64,000 nucleotides of DNA from Leclercia adecarboxylata (lineage in GTDB: Bacteria; Pseudomonadota; Gammaproteobacteria; Enterobacterales; Enterobacteriaceae). The notes below the pieces were generated by a model. It was given only the letters and a program-made list of their open reading frames with translations, searched no databases and was not told the DNA's origin. A program made the position numbers and the translations under genes. Below, in pieces: positions 1 through 8,445 of this stretch (positions within the stretch are counted from its first letter, which is position 1; every line of letters starts with the position of its first letter). The stretch lies in NCBI RefSeq assembly GCF_006171285.1, contig NZ_CP040888.1, positions 1-64,000 of the forward strand, read 5' to 3'.

Positions 1-299
1 AACTGGCGTGTGACTGCGCCAGGGTTATGAAGGCCGACGGGCTGGTGAATGTTCAGACGCGAAACGATGTGAATGGCAACCCGGTGCTGCTTGAAACCAA
101 CATGCGTCCGTCAGGGGGGGTGGGTTATACCCTTCACAGCGGGGTGAACCTTCCTGGGTTATTTGCTGCCTTTAAGCTCGGTCTGATGTCTGAAGATATG
201 GTGCGCCAGAGCGCTAAAAACACCTTTTCTCCGGTTGCGGTGAGATCCATTACGGATGTAATTGCATACCCGGAATCACTCTCTAACCTTCTGAATTAA
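1..299 (+). CDS. ATP-grasp ligase of the ter biosynthetic operon, C-terminal fragment
   Basis: The gene enters the window from the left; frame 3 is open from the first bases, so only about the last 99 residues are present. The motif ETNMRPSGGVGYT matches the metal- and ATP-binding E-x-N-x-R-x-S-G-G signature near the end of ATP-grasp carboxylate-amine ligases. In ter clusters an ATP-grasp protein is a regular member of the proposed nucleoside-like metabolite pathway, together with two phosphoribosyltransferases, a HAD phosphatase and a CitE-like lyase, and exactly these follow. The next gene starts 9 bp downstream, so they are probably cotranscribed. The substrate is unknown. The family call is fairly safe; the pathway role is inferred from context. 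Confidence 0.75.
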   Translation, partial: LACDCARVMKADGLVNVQTRNDVNGNPVLLETNMRPSGGVGYTLHSGVNLPGLFAAFKLGLMSEDMVRQSAKNTFSPVAVRSITDVIAYPESLSNLLN

Positions 300-308
300 G
301 GCGTATTT

Positions 309-1451
309 ATGTCTGATATCCTCGAAGATATGATTTATCGCCGTACCCTCTCATGCGGTACGATTCAGGTAACCCGCGACCAGGGTGAAGTTTCGCTCGA
401 TGACCTGTTTGACATCGCTGAAAGACGTAACCCGAAACGCGCCTTTCTGTTTGTCAGCAAAGTACTCGGCAGGCACATTCCCGTGCCACCCTCAGTCATG
501 CGGCAGGCCTACAGACAGCTTGCCAGCCAGTTCCCCTCGACACTGACAGGACCCGTACTGTTTATCGGTATGGCTGAAACCGCCGTTGGGCTTGGGGCCG
601 GTGTATTTGATGAAGTGCGCCACCAGCATCCTGAATCTGTCTATCTGACCTCTACCCGTCACCCGGTTGATGGCACGTTGCTTTGCGAGTTCAAGGAAGA
701 ACACAGCCACGCCACCGATCATCTGATCTATCTGCCAGATGATGAAGAGAAAAGACGTCGTGTTACCAACGCACGAACGCTGGTTTTGATTGATGACGAG
801 GCAACCACCGGTAATACCTTTATTAACCTGCTTTCAGCCCTGCGTAATACCGGCAAGCTTCAACATATTGAACAGGTTATAGCCGTTACGCTTACCGACT
901 GGAGTGGCAAAGCCTTGTCCGAGCGCAGCACCTTACCAGTCACTTCGGTTTCTCTTGTAAGCGGTAAGTGGGGATGGACCCCATTACCTGATGCACCTGT
1001 CCCGGACATGCCGAAAGTCAACGTAACTTCACGAGGAGAATGGGACATCCAGGGAAAACAGTCCTGGGGCCGACTGGGGATGCTCGCACCTGCGGCCGAT
1101 CTCGGCCATGAGGTCTCCGTCCACAAGGGGGAACGTATTCTGGTTCTCGGGACCGGGGAATTCGTCTGGGAGCCGTTCCTGCTTGCTGAACGGCTCGAAG
1201 CTGCCGGAGCACAGGCATTTTATGGATCGACCACCCGCTCCCCTATCGCCGTTGGTTATGCCATTGAGTCCGCCATTTCCTTTACGGATAACTACGGGCT
1301 GGGCATCCCCAATTTTGTCTATAACGTCGCCCACCAGCAGTTTGACCGCATTCTTGTGTGTACTGAGACACCCGCAGAAAGTATTGACACGCAGCTTCTT
1401 AAGGCGCTGGCTGAGGTTGCGGCCGTCGTGGAGATTGTTACCTATGAATAA
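309..1451 (+). CDS. phosphoribosyltransferase with C-terminal TRSP domain (ter operon)
   Basis: This 380-residue protein has a type I PRTase PRPP-binding loop, LVLIDDEATTGNTF, at about residues 158-171. The C-terminal part contains GSTTRSPIAVGYA at about 306-318, the signature that gives the TRSP domain its name. PRTase plus TRSP fusions are typical of ter-linked operons, where they are proposed to join a base-like compound to phosphoribose. It overlaps the following HAD gene by 8 bp (ATG at 1444 inside the end of this gene), which suggests translational coupling. The real substrate is not known. Domain identification is strong; the chemistry is inferred from the family and neighbours. Confidence 0.85.
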   Translation: MSDILEDMIYRRTLSCGTIQVTRDQGEVSLDDLFDIAERRNPKRAFLFVSKVLGRHIPVPPSVMRQAYRQLASQFPSTLTGPVLFIGMAETAVGLGAGVFDEVRHQHPESVYLTSTRHPVDGTLLCEFKEEHSHATDHLIYLPDDEEKRRRVTNARTLVLIDDEATTGNTFINLLSALRNTGKLQHIEQVIAVTLTDWSGKALSERSTLPVTSVSLVSGKWGWTPLPDAPVPDMPKVNVTSRGEWDIQGKQSWGRLGMLAPAADLGHEVSVHKGERILVLGTGEFVWEPFLLAERLEAAGAQAFYGSTTRSPIAVGYAIESAISFTDNYGLGIPNFVYNVAHQQFDRILVCTETPAESIDTQLLKALAEVAAVVEIVTYE

Positions 1452-2217
1452 ACCCGTTGTTCTGAGCGACCTTGACGACACGCTCTTTCAGACCCGTCGT
1501 AAAATGGTGGACGAGCTGGCCCTGGAGCCATTCCGTACCGGTGCCGTTGATCGCACCCTGAATCCACGAAGCTTTATGACGGAAGAACAGTCCATGTTGG
1601 TGGACTGGCTCCTGGAGCAGGCTGAACTCATACCCGTTACCGCACGGGGAACTGAAGAAATCAGCCGCGTACGGATCCCTTTCCACTCCTGGGCAATCAC
1701 CACTCACGGGGCCGTCATTCTCACGCCAGAAGGCAAACCCGACGAGGAGTGGAAGGCCCATATGCTCGGCCAGCTGGCTCCCTATCAGGAAAAGCTGACA
1801 TCGATGCAGCGTCTGATCACTGAAATGATGGACGCAAAAGGGATCAATGCCTGGGCAAGGCTGAACTTCGAATACGGTGAAACGGCGGTTTATATGGTGA
1901 TGAAGCACCGCGACAGCACCCGCCTTGACGAGCTCAATGCCATTGCAGATGAGATAGAAACGGTGTTTCCGACCGAGGGCTTCTACATCCACCGCAACAG
2001 TAATAACGTGGCCTGGCTTCCCACCGCGGTTGAGAAAGGGCTGGCAGTCAGATGGCTTCTTGAAAAACTTCGGGCTGAACGCGGAGTCTTCCCCGTAATT
2101 GGTCTGGGCGACAGCCTGAGCGATCATCGTTTTATGAAACTGTGCAGCTGGTTTGGCATCCCGCGTCAGAGTCAGTTTGCAGATGCCATTTCACAGCGAA
2201 TTTTTGGAGAAAATTAA
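1444..2217 (+). CDS. HAD-superfamily phosphatase (ter operon)
   Basis: I chose ATG 1444 because the protein then begins MNKPVVLSDLDDTLF, placing the HAD nucleophile motif D-x-D-x-T (D9, D11, T13) at the normal position; the reading frame is open further upstream but that part overlaps the PRTase. The product is 257 residues. A second HAD motif, GLGDSLSDHRF, near the C terminus provides the late acidic residues that bind magnesium. The size and layout suit a small-molecule phosphatase of the sucrose-phosphatase/Cof type. The stop lies one base before the start of the next PRTase gene, so the operon is tightly packed. It probably removes a phosphate from an intermediate of the ter metabolite pathway. 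Confidence 0.85.
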   Translation: MNKPVVLSDLDDTLFQTRRKMVDELALEPFRTGAVDRTLNPRSFMTEEQSMLVDWLLEQAELIPVTARGTEEISRVRIPFHSWAITTHGAVILTPEGKPDEEWKAHMLGQLAPYQEKLTSMQRLITEMMDAKGINAWARLNFEYGETAVYMVMKHRDSTRLDELNAIADEIETVFPTEGFYIHRNSNNVAWLPTAVEKGLAVRWLLEKLRAERGVFPVIGLGDSLSDHRFMKLCSWFGIPRQSQFADAISQRIFGEN

Positions 2218-2218
2218 A

Positions 2219-3298
2219 ATGCAGCCACATGACACATTTACCGGCTCATACCAGCCCGGTGACGTGGAATTTCTGCTAAAGCCGGTAGTCATTGAGATGA
2301 CGCCGGTTGAGCAAAAAGAAGAGCTGATTCAGTCAGGGAAGAAACATTATTCGGACATGCTCAGTCAGGAGCCAGCGCCAACACAATGGCATCTTGATTT
2401 GTTTCACCGGGCGCTGGATCGGGGCGCAGAGAGACTTGCAAAAGAAGTCACACAGCTCGCTATTGCTCTGGCCGAACGCTTCGGTGATGAGCCCATTGTA
2501 CTGGCCAGTCTCGTCAGAGCTGGCGTGCCGCTCGGCGTTATGCTGCACCAGGCCCTGCGTGACATGGGGAAAACCTCATGGCATTACGGTATCAGCATTA
2601 TCCGGGATCGTGGAATTGACGGTGCAGCCCTCGACGTCATTGAAGAGCGCCATGGTACCAGCGGTATTGTCTTTGTTGACGGATGGACAGGTAAAGGCGC
2701 AATTACCGGAGAGCTTGTACGCGCACTGAAAGATCGCCCGGGCTATCCTGAGCAGCCGCGACTGGTTGTCCTGGCCGATCCCTGTGGCTGCTCCTGGCTT
2801 GCAGCCAGTGATGATGACTGGCTCATTCCTTTTGGCATCATGGGTGCGCCGGTATCAGGCCTGATCTCCCGGTCAGTATGGTCCTCTGAAGGATTACATG
2901 GGTGCATGGTTTGCGAGCATCTCAGTGAATTCGAATGCAGCCGGATGCTTGTCGATACCGTCGCCCATTTCCGTAAGAAGTTAACCCCGTCATCCCTCGC
3001 TACCCTGAGCTGGAATATGGAGTCAGCCCGGGTCTTATGGCAGACAAGTCGCGACGTTATCGCGTTCCTGGCCGATGAATTTAAAGTGGACAGCGTCAAT
3101 CGTATTAAACCCGGTATTGCTGAAGCAACCCGGGCTGTATTACGTCGGGTACCGGACCATGTATTTGTGCGTTCTATTGACGACCCGGACGTTGCCTTGC
3201 TTGTAGGGCTTGCTCGTGAAAAGGGAATAGTTGTTACAGAAATGGGGGGAACCCTCGGCCAGTATCGGGCTGTAACCATTATCAAGAAGGTACTCTGA
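2219..3298 (+). CDS. StiP-family phosphoribosyltransferase-like protein (ter operon)
   Basis: Translation from ATG 2219 gives 359 residues beginning MQPHDTFTGSYQPGDVEFLLKP; the frame is open 22 codons further but that part lies inside the HAD gene. The segment GIVFVDGWTGKGAITGEL near residue 150 looks like a PRPP loop. The protein matches the family described both as a ter-linked PRTase and as 'cysteine protease StiP'; the PRTase fold fits the operon better. A second PRTase beside the TRSP-containing one is the usual ter arrangement. The stop overlaps the next start (TGATG), so translation is likely coupled. Family is confident; reaction is not known. Confidence 0.8.
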   Translation: MQPHDTFTGSYQPGDVEFLLKPVVIEMTPVEQKEELIQSGKKHYSDMLSQEPAPTQWHLDLFHRALDRGAERLAKEVTQLAIALAERFGDEPIVLASLVRAGVPLGVMLHQALRDMGKTSWHYGISIIRDRGIDGAALDVIEERHGTSGIVFVDGWTGKGAITGELVRALKDRPGYPEQPRLVVLADPCGCSWLAASDDDWLIPFGIMGAPVSGLISRSVWSSEGLHGCMVCEHLSEFECSRMLVDTVAHFRKKLTPSSLATLSWNMESARVLWQTSRDVIAFLADEFKVDSVNRIKPGIAEATRAVLRRVPDHVFVRSIDDPDVALLVGLAREKGIVVTEMGGTLGQYRAVTIIKKVL

Positions 3299-4254
3299 TG
3301 AAAAATCGTCTTTCTCCCTGGAATCTGGGAGCCACGCTATACATGCCTGCAACACGGGAAGATATTGCTGATGCCGTCCTGCACGGGAAAATCCCGGGTT
3401 TGCGCTCTCTGGTGATTTGCCTGGAGGATGCTGTCAGTGAAGCAGACATCCCCATCGCCCTCAAAAATCTGGAGCACCTGCTGCACGAGCTCAGTAACAG
3501 CATGCGTAGCCTGGGTAAAAATGACTGGCCTCTGGTGTTCATTCGCCCTCGGCATGCCGAAATGGGCAGATGGTTAAAAGCGCATTATGATCTTTCCGCT
3601 GTCGATGGGTTTGTGTTGCCGAAATTTACCCTCAGTTCGTTAGCTGAATGGTGGGATATCATGGGCGGGACTCACCTGTGCATGATGCCAACGCTGGAAA
3701 CAGAAGACGTCTTTGACGTGGTTCAGATGCGCGAGCTGGCCACTCGCCTGGTGGAACATCCCTGCCACGACCGCATTATTGCGCTTCGAATCGGCGGCAA
3801 CGATCTTATGAACGTTGTGTCGCTTCGCCGCCCCCGGGACCTGACGCTGTATGACAGCCCGATGGGCTACGTCATCAAAATGCTCGTTTCAGTCTTCGGC
3901 CCGCGTGATTTTGCCCTGACCGCGCCCGTATGTGAGCATATTGACGATCATGCCGTTATGGCCAGAGAGCTGGCTCTTGATATGGCACATGGGCTTGTTG
4001 GGAAAACGGCCATTCACCCGGGTCAGATAGAGGTCATTCAAAACGCGCTGATGGTCACTCAGGGTGAGTATTCTGACGCTCTGCGGATCCTGAACTCTAC
4101 CCAGGCCGTGTTTAAGTCGCAGGGAGCAATGTGTGAACCCGCCACACATCGCCGCTGGGCGGCTGGCATTCTGGACAGAGCTCGTTTTTATGGGTTACAG
4201 AACGAGCAAAGCGCTGATGGAATCAGATTACTTACCGTGACCCAGCATCATTAA
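3298..4254 (+). CDS. HpcH/HpaI aldolase / CitE-like lyase (ter operon)
   Basis: A 318-residue protein of the citrate lyase beta-subunit/HpcH aldolase TIM-barrel family. Visible signatures are LVICLEDAVSE near residue 40 (acidic metal ligands), FVLPKFT, LRIGGNDLMNVV and, near the C terminus, GLVGKTAIHPGQIEVI, which matches the conserved G-K-x-x-I-H-P-x-Q block. It starts at the TGATG overlap with the StiP-like gene. In ter operons a CitE-like enzyme is thought to supply or cleave a C-C bond in the pathway together with the ATP-grasp, PRTase and HAD enzymes found just upstream. The substrate is unknown. Confidence 0.85.
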   Translation: MKNRLSPWNLGATLYMPATREDIADAVLHGKIPGLRSLVICLEDAVSEADIPIALKNLEHLLHELSNSMRSLGKNDWPLVFIRPRHAEMGRWLKAHYDLSAVDGFVLPKFTLSSLAEWWDIMGGTHLCMMPTLETEDVFDVVQMRELATRLVEHPCHDRIIALRIGGNDLMNVVSLRRPRDLTLYDSPMGYVIKMLVSVFGPRDFALTAPVCEHIDDHAVMARELALDMAHGLVGKTAIHPGQIEVIQNALMVTQGEYSDALRILNSTQAVFKSQGAMCEPATHRRWAAGILDRARFYGLQNEQSADGIRLLTVTQHH

Positions 4255-4264
4255 GGAAATCATA

Positions 4265-5473
4265 ATGGGGTTCAGGTTCAGAAAGTCGATCAACATTATT
4301 CCTGGCGTTCGCCTCAACCTGAGTAACGGTGCACCGAGCCTGAGTGTCGGGCCGAGAGGTGCTTCCGTTTCTTTTGGTAGCCGGGGGACCTATGCCAATC
4401 TGGGCTTGCCCGGTACCGGGCTGAGTTACCGTACCCGGCTTGACCGGGCCGCGCGTTCCGGAGGTGGAAACCGGACGGCAACCGACCCGGGGCTCAGACA
4501 GGCGCTTGAGCAGGAAGCCGCTGAACTCATGTCAGCGGTAACCGCAATCCGTAATATTCACGAGCTGACGCCGGATCCAAAAACAGGCATCAGCTGGGCA
4601 GAGCTGGAAGCAGTATACCTGCATAACAGAACGTCGCCTTTTCAGGTTCCGGCACCGGTGCGTCCAGAAAAGCCAGACTACCTTGCATTGCCGGAAAAGC
4701 CTGCCGAGAGCGAAGGCATTAGTTTTCTGGGTAAATGGTTTGAATCGGAATCAGCTAAAGCTGAGCGCCACGCCGAAAATCTTCGCCGGTGGCAGCAGGA
4801 GCTGATTGATGTGGAGCGTGAGAATACCCTTCGACAGCACCGGTACCAGCAACAACGGACGGCCTGGGCCGAACAGTATGCAAACTGGAAGTTTGAAGCA
4901 GAAGAACATGAAAAACGGCTCGCCACGGCTCAGGCAGATGCCCGGCAGCAGTTCCGGACAGACGCCGCGTTTTTCGAATCATACCTGGCGGGTGTGCTGG
5001 CAGAAACTGAATGGCCGCGTGAAACGATTGTTGCATTTGAAGTAAAGCCGGAGCTATCAGCAGTCCTGCTGGACGTTGATTTAGCTGAGATTGAAGATTT
5101 CCCTGATAAGATTTACGGCGTTAATGCCCGGGGCACGGAGCTGACGGAAAAAGCCATGACGCAAAAAGCCGTACGCGAAAACTATGCCCGCCACGTCCAT
5201 GGCTGCTTGTTCCGCCTGGTCGGTATCGTTTTACATACGCTACCTTTCGACAACGTGATTGTGTCAGGCTTTACGCAACGGGTCAGTAAGCGGACCGGCT
5301 ATCTGGAGGATGAGTATATCCTGTCCTGCAAATGCACTCGCAGCCAGATGTCGTCAGTAAATTTTGCAGGCATAGAACACATTGATCCGGTTGAAGCGTT
5401 AGGCGATCACCCGGTTATTCGAAAGATGAGCAGTACCTTCATTTTTCAGCCTATTGAACCACTAACCCTTTAA
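4265..5473 (+). CDS. DUF4236 domain protein with coiled-coil middle
   Basis: A 402-residue protein. The first ~55 residues (MGFRFRKSINIIPGVRLNLS then a glycine/serine-rich beta region with GLPGTGLSY) are a clear DUF4236 domain, which usually occurs as a short N-terminal beta module. It is followed by a charged, alanine- and glutamine-rich helical region at about 75-235 that should form coiled coils, and a C-terminal globular part of about 160 residues. It starts 10 bp after the lyase gene and ends 17 bp before terW, so it belongs to the same transcription unit. Function is not known; linkage to ter suggests an accessory or sensing role. Confidence 0.75.
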   Translation: MGFRFRKSINIIPGVRLNLSNGAPSLSVGPRGASVSFGSRGTYANLGLPGTGLSYRTRLDRAARSGGGNRTATDPGLRQALEQEAAELMSAVTAIRNIHELTPDPKTGISWAELEAVYLHNRTSPFQVPAPVRPEKPDYLALPEKPAESEGISFLGKWFESESAKAERHAENLRRWQQELIDVERENTLRQHRYQQQRTAWAEQYANWKFEAEEHEKRLATAQADARQQFRTDAAFFESYLAGVLAETEWPRETIVAFEVKPELSAVLLDVDLAEIEDFPDKIYGVNARGTELTEKAMTQKAVRENYARHVHGCLFRLVGIVLHTLPFDNVIVSGFTQRVSKRTGYLEDEYILSCKCTRSQMSSVNFAGIEHIDPVEALGDHPVIRKMSSTFIFQPIEPLTL

Positions 5474-5490
5474 GCAGGCTAAATCTTACG

Positions 5491-5958
5491 ATGCAATTAA
5501 ATACCAGACAGGCCCGGATTTTTAAGCTTGCCAACTTACTGGGCACCGGCAAGCCCGTTTCCGCTGCCGACATTATAACCAGTCTGGAATGCTCAGAGCC
5601 GACATTAACCCGGGCCCTCAAAGAGCTACGCGAGTCATATTCTGCGGAGATCAAATACAGCAAGGCAGGTCATTCCTACCATCTCGTTAATCCGGGCCAG
5701 CTGGATAAAAAGACCCTTCGCCGGATGAATGAAGCGCTCGCACAGAATGCTGAACTGAAAACCGGTGAGTCTACAGGGAAGGTCGTACTCGATAAGGATA
5801 AAAAAACAGCCGTGTCCTTATCGCTACGCATGCGGATCTTAAGAAAAATTGACCGTCTGGCTGCGCTGAGTGGCTCGACCCGAAGTGAAGCGGTAGAGAA
5901 GCTGGCTCTGCACTCCGTTGACGAACTGATAAAAGAATACAGCGCTAAAAAGTCCTGA
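5491..5958 (+). CDS. terW: tellurium resistance protein TerW
   Basis: The 155-residue product has the length and composition of TerW from IncHI2 and O157 ter loci. The N-terminal ~65 residues form a winged-helix DNA-binding domain (helix-turn-helix around VSAADIITSLECSEPTLTRA). Residues ~105-150 (AVSLSLRMRILRKIDRLAAL and on) resemble a ribbon-helix-helix-like second module. TerW has been reported as a DNA-binding regulator of the ter genes. It closes the biosynthetic operon and is followed directly by a strong terminator at 5972-5994. Identification is good; which promoter it binds cannot be read here. Confidence 0.85.
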   Translation: MQLNTRQARIFKLANLLGTGKPVSAADIITSLECSEPTLTRALKELRESYSAEIKYSKAGHSYHLVNPGQLDKKTLRRMNEALAQNAELKTGESTGKVVLDKDKKTAVSLSLRMRILRKIDRLAALSGSTRSEAVEKLALHSVDELIKEYSAKKS

Positions 5959-5971
5959 CGCTAAATCTCAG

Positions 5972-5994
5972 ACCGGGGTGAAAACCCCGGTTTT
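5972..5994 (+). terminator. Rho-independent terminator after terW
   Basis: ACCGGGG-TGAAAA-CCCCGGT hairpin followed by TTT, starting 14 bp after the terW stop. It separates the biosynthetic operon from the terY/terX operon. Confidence 0.85.
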
Positions 5995-6420
5995 GTCATA
6001 TTTTACCTCTGTATTGGCGTGACGTAGTTTTGATCTATTCTCCTCCCGCAATGCCAGCAGCGCCTTACTGACTACAAAACCTGGTGTCTTGACATCCTCT
6101 TGTGCTACACATCAATCTTTGGGCGTTTTACACTCCATTCATGCAGATCTGTGATGTATGATGAATTTCATACATAAGACAGTTTATTTGTCCGAGTTTT
6201 TTCAGAAATCTTATATTCCAGTCCGGTCTGAATTATTTTTCTGTTGATAAGAGGCCATTCACATGTCGGTAATTCTATGGTGGTTAACTTATTTCTTTAA
6301 TGCCGCTTCTGAGTATTTAATCTCCACCCGACAGATGTCGTGCCGTTTTATCAAATCAACAAACCCTGGCCTCTTCCTGAAACTACTCTCCTCTTCCGAT
6401 CTCTTAAGAAGGAATTACAT
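5995..6420 (+). promoter_or_regulatory. intergenic leader upstream of terY1
   Basis: This 426-bp stretch between terW and terY1 holds no convincing gene. It is AT-rich compared with its flanks and should contain the promoter of the terY1-terX-terY2-terY3 operon and probably TerW binding sites. A TTGACA hexamer is at 6089-6094, but the segment 17 bp downstream is a poor -10, so I do not assign a promoter with confidence. Several T-rich runs at 6180-6300 would suit H-NS type binding. Confidence 0.4.
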
Positions 6421-7059
6421 TTGAGACGCTTACCCGTATATCTGCTACTCGACACGTCCGGCTCTATGCACGGAGAGCCTATCGAAGCGGTTAAAAATGG
6501 CGTTCAGACGCTGCTTACCACGCTGAAACAGGATCCGTATGCACTCGAAACGGCTCACGTGTCAGTGATCACCTTTGATTCTTCAGCCCGACAGGCAGTC
6601 CCCCTGACAGACCTCCTGAGTTTCCAGATGCCAGCACTAACAGCCAGCGGCACCACGTCTCTTGGCGAAGCGCTTTCCCTCACGGCCAGCTCCATTGCCA
6701 AAGAAGTACAGAAAACGACGGCTGACACTAAAGGTGACTGGCGTCCCCTTGTATTCCTGATGACGGATGGAAGTCCGAATGATGACTGGCGTAAAGGCCT
6801 GAATGACTTTAAAGCGGCCAGAACCGGCGTTGTTGTGGCATGTGCAGCCGGGCATGATGCCGATACCAGCGTCCTCAAAGAAATCACTGAAATCGTGGTT
6901 CAGCTCGATACAGCTGACAGTTCGACGATTAAAGCTTTCTTTAAATGGGTCAGTGCGAGCATTTCGGTAGGCAGTCAGAAAGTGGAGTCCAGCAAAAAAG
7001 AAGTGATCGGTCTTGAAGACCTGCCACCGCCGCCGCCAGAAGTAAATGTGGTCTTATAA
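6421..7059 (+). CDS. terY1: TerY-type von Willebrand A domain protein (first copy)
   Basis: I place the start at the TTG codon at 6421: it follows AAGGAATTACAT, a good ribosome-binding site, and gives a 212-residue protein starting MRRLPVYLLLDTSGSMHG, in register with the starts of the two other terY genes. The MIDAS metal site is complete: DTSGS (residues 11-15), the threonine in SGTTSLGEAL and the aspartate in LMTDGSPNDDW. The C terminus has a run of prolines (DLPPPPPEVNVVL), shared with the second TerY. TerY proteins are intracellular VWA adaptors thought to assemble Ter complexes with TerD-family proteins, PP2C and kinase. terX follows after 22 bp. Confidence 0.88.
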   Translation: MRRLPVYLLLDTSGSMHGEPIEAVKNGVQTLLTTLKQDPYALETAHVSVITFDSSARQAVPLTDLLSFQMPALTASGTTSLGEALSLTASSIAKEVQKTTADTKGDWRPLVFLMTDGSPNDDWRKGLNDFKAARTGVVVACAAGHDADTSVLKEITEIVVQLDTADSSTIKAFFKWVSASISVGSQKVESSKKEVIGLEDLPPPPPEVNVVL

Positions 7060-7081
7060 TTTTATTGATTAAGGGGATATC

Positions 7082-7723
7082 ATGTCTGTCAGTCTGAGCA
7101 AAGGCCAGGGCGTAAGCCTGAAAAAAAATGAATACGATCTCTCGTCCGTTACTATCGGCCTCGGTTGGGATATTAATGAGGAAAAGAAAGGTTTTCTCGG
7201 CGGGATCTTTGGTAAAAAAGAAGAAGAATACGACCTTGATGTGATCGCTTTCCTGTGTAATTCAGCCGGAAAGGTGACCGATCTCGGCAATGTGGAAAAT
7301 GGTAAACCAACGCTTGTGAATGGCGATATCATCTTTTTCAACAGCCTTCGCCATAAGTCAGGCAATATCTGGCTGACGGGCGATAACCGAACCGGAGCCG
7401 GTGACGGTGACGATGAGCAAATTATTGTGCGCCTGAATTCCCTTGACGCTCAGTACGAGAAAATTGTGTTCATCGTTCAGATCTACAATGGTGAAAAGCT
7501 CCAGCAGCACTTTGGTAAAGTTCAGAATGCCTTCATCCGGGCAGTAGATGCCCGTAATATTGAAATGGCACGATTCGATCTTTCTGGCGGACCCGCCTTC
7601 GCCAGCCAGCGCTCCATGGTCTTTGCCGAGCTGATACGCGAGGCTACAGGCTGGAAACTCAGGGCAATTGGTGAGCCTTCAGAATCAGATTCGTTTGTCT
7701 CGCACCTGAGGAATTACATGTGA
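7082..7723 (+). CDS. terX: TerD-family protein TerX
   Basis: A 213-residue TerD-family protein starting MSVSLSKGQGVSLKK, with the conserved GLGWDINEE segment, acidic calcium-binding stretches (YDLDVIAFL; GDNRTGAGDGDDEQIIV) and the family block FIVQIYNGEKLQQHFGKVQN. TerD domains bind calcium and are thought to act at the membrane or as sensors in Ter stress complexes. It lies between two terY genes and its TGA overlaps the ATG of terY2, so the proteins are probably made in fixed ratio. It has a loop insertion (KKGFLGGIFGKKEEE) relative to short TerD/TerE proteins, in keeping with TerX. Confidence 0.88.
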   Translation: MSVSLSKGQGVSLKKNEYDLSSVTIGLGWDINEEKKGFLGGIFGKKEEEYDLDVIAFLCNSAGKVTDLGNVENGKPTLVNGDIIFFNSLRHKSGNIWLTGDNRTGAGDGDDEQIIVRLNSLDAQYEKIVFIVQIYNGEKLQQHFGKVQNAFIRAVDARNIEMARFDLSGGPAFASQRSMVFAELIREATGWKLRAIGEPSESDSFVSHLRNYM

Positions 7724-8361
7724 TGCGCCGCCTGCCTGTTTACCTTGTTATCGACACATCCGGCTCGATGCGCGGTGAGTCAATCCATTCCGTTAACGTT
7801 GGAATTCAGGCGATGCTTAGCGCTCTTCGCCAGGATCCCTACGCCCTCGAAAGCGTTCATATCTCCATTATCACCTATGACAATGAGGCGCGTGAGTTCA
7901 TTCCTCTCACGCCGCTGGAAGACTTCCAGTTTTCTGACATCGTTGTGCCAAGCGCAGGCGGGACGTTCACCGGTGCTGCCCTTGAATGTCTGATGCAGTG
8001 TGTTGAACGGGATGTACGTCGCTCAGATGGTGATACCAAAGGAGACTGGCGTCCTCTGGTATTCCTGATGACTGATGGAACCCCTTCTGATGCCCTGGCG
8101 TACGGTGAAGCGGTAAAAGCGATTCGCGGCCGGGGATTCGGATCCATCATTGCCTGCGCCGTTGGTCCTAAAGCAGGCCATGAGCACTTAAAACAGCTCA
8201 CCGATAAGGTTGTGTCTCTGGAGACGCTAGATTCAACCGCGTTTGCAGGTTTCTTTAAATGGGTATCGGCCAGCGTGTCTTCCGGCAGCACAAGCGCGGG
8301 GATTAATAACGGAACTGATACCCTTCCCCCTCCTCCACCAGAAATCCAGCTGGTGCTCTGA
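7723..8361 (+). CDS. terY2: TerY-type von Willebrand A domain protein (second copy)
   Basis: ATG 7723 overlaps the terX stop (TGATG) and yields MRRLPVYLVIDTSGSMRG, aligned with terY1; a GTG one codon earlier is possible. The 212-residue product has an intact MIDAS (DTSGS, GGTFTGAAL, LMTDGTPSD) and the same proline-rich tail (DTLPPPPPEIQLVL) as the first copy. The two are clearly recent paralogues, whereas the third TerY has a different C-terminal region. It is followed by a 13-bp-stem hairpin before terY3. Confidence 0.88.
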   Translation: MRRLPVYLVIDTSGSMRGESIHSVNVGIQAMLSALRQDPYALESVHISIITYDNEAREFIPLTPLEDFQFSDIVVPSAGGTFTGAALECLMQCVERDVRRSDGDTKGDWRPLVFLMTDGTPSDALAYGEAVKAIRGRGFGSIIACAVGPKAGHEHLKQLTDKVVSLETLDSTAFAGFFKWVSASVSSGSTSAGINNGTDTLPPPPPEIQLVL

Positions 8362-8365
8362 CAGA

Positions 8366-8399
8366 CAGAAAGGTGCTGTTTCCGGGCAGCACCTTTCTG
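8366..8399 (+). terminator. intergenic stem-loop between terY2 and terY3
   Basis: CAGAAAGGTGCTG - loop - CAGCACCTTTCTG is a perfect 13-bp stem just after the terY2 stop. There is no T tract behind it, so it may be an RNA processing or stability element or a weak attenuator rather than a full terminator; it would reduce coupling of terY3 and the phosphatase/kinase to the upstream genes. Confidence 0.6.
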
Positions 8400-8445
8400 T
8401 ACAGCAACGTTTTCTGCTGGCCGTACCAGCCGTACGAGGAAAATT

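Noticed and set aside
1108..1443. Longer N terminus for the HAD phosphatase
   Set aside because: Upstream in-frame part overlaps the PRTase gene, and the nucleophile motif would be moved ~110 residues inward; ATG 1444 fits the family.
6340..6420. Upstream ATG or GTG start for terY1
   Set aside because: The extra 27 residues have no counterpart in the other TerY proteins, and the TTG at 6421 has a much better ribosome site.
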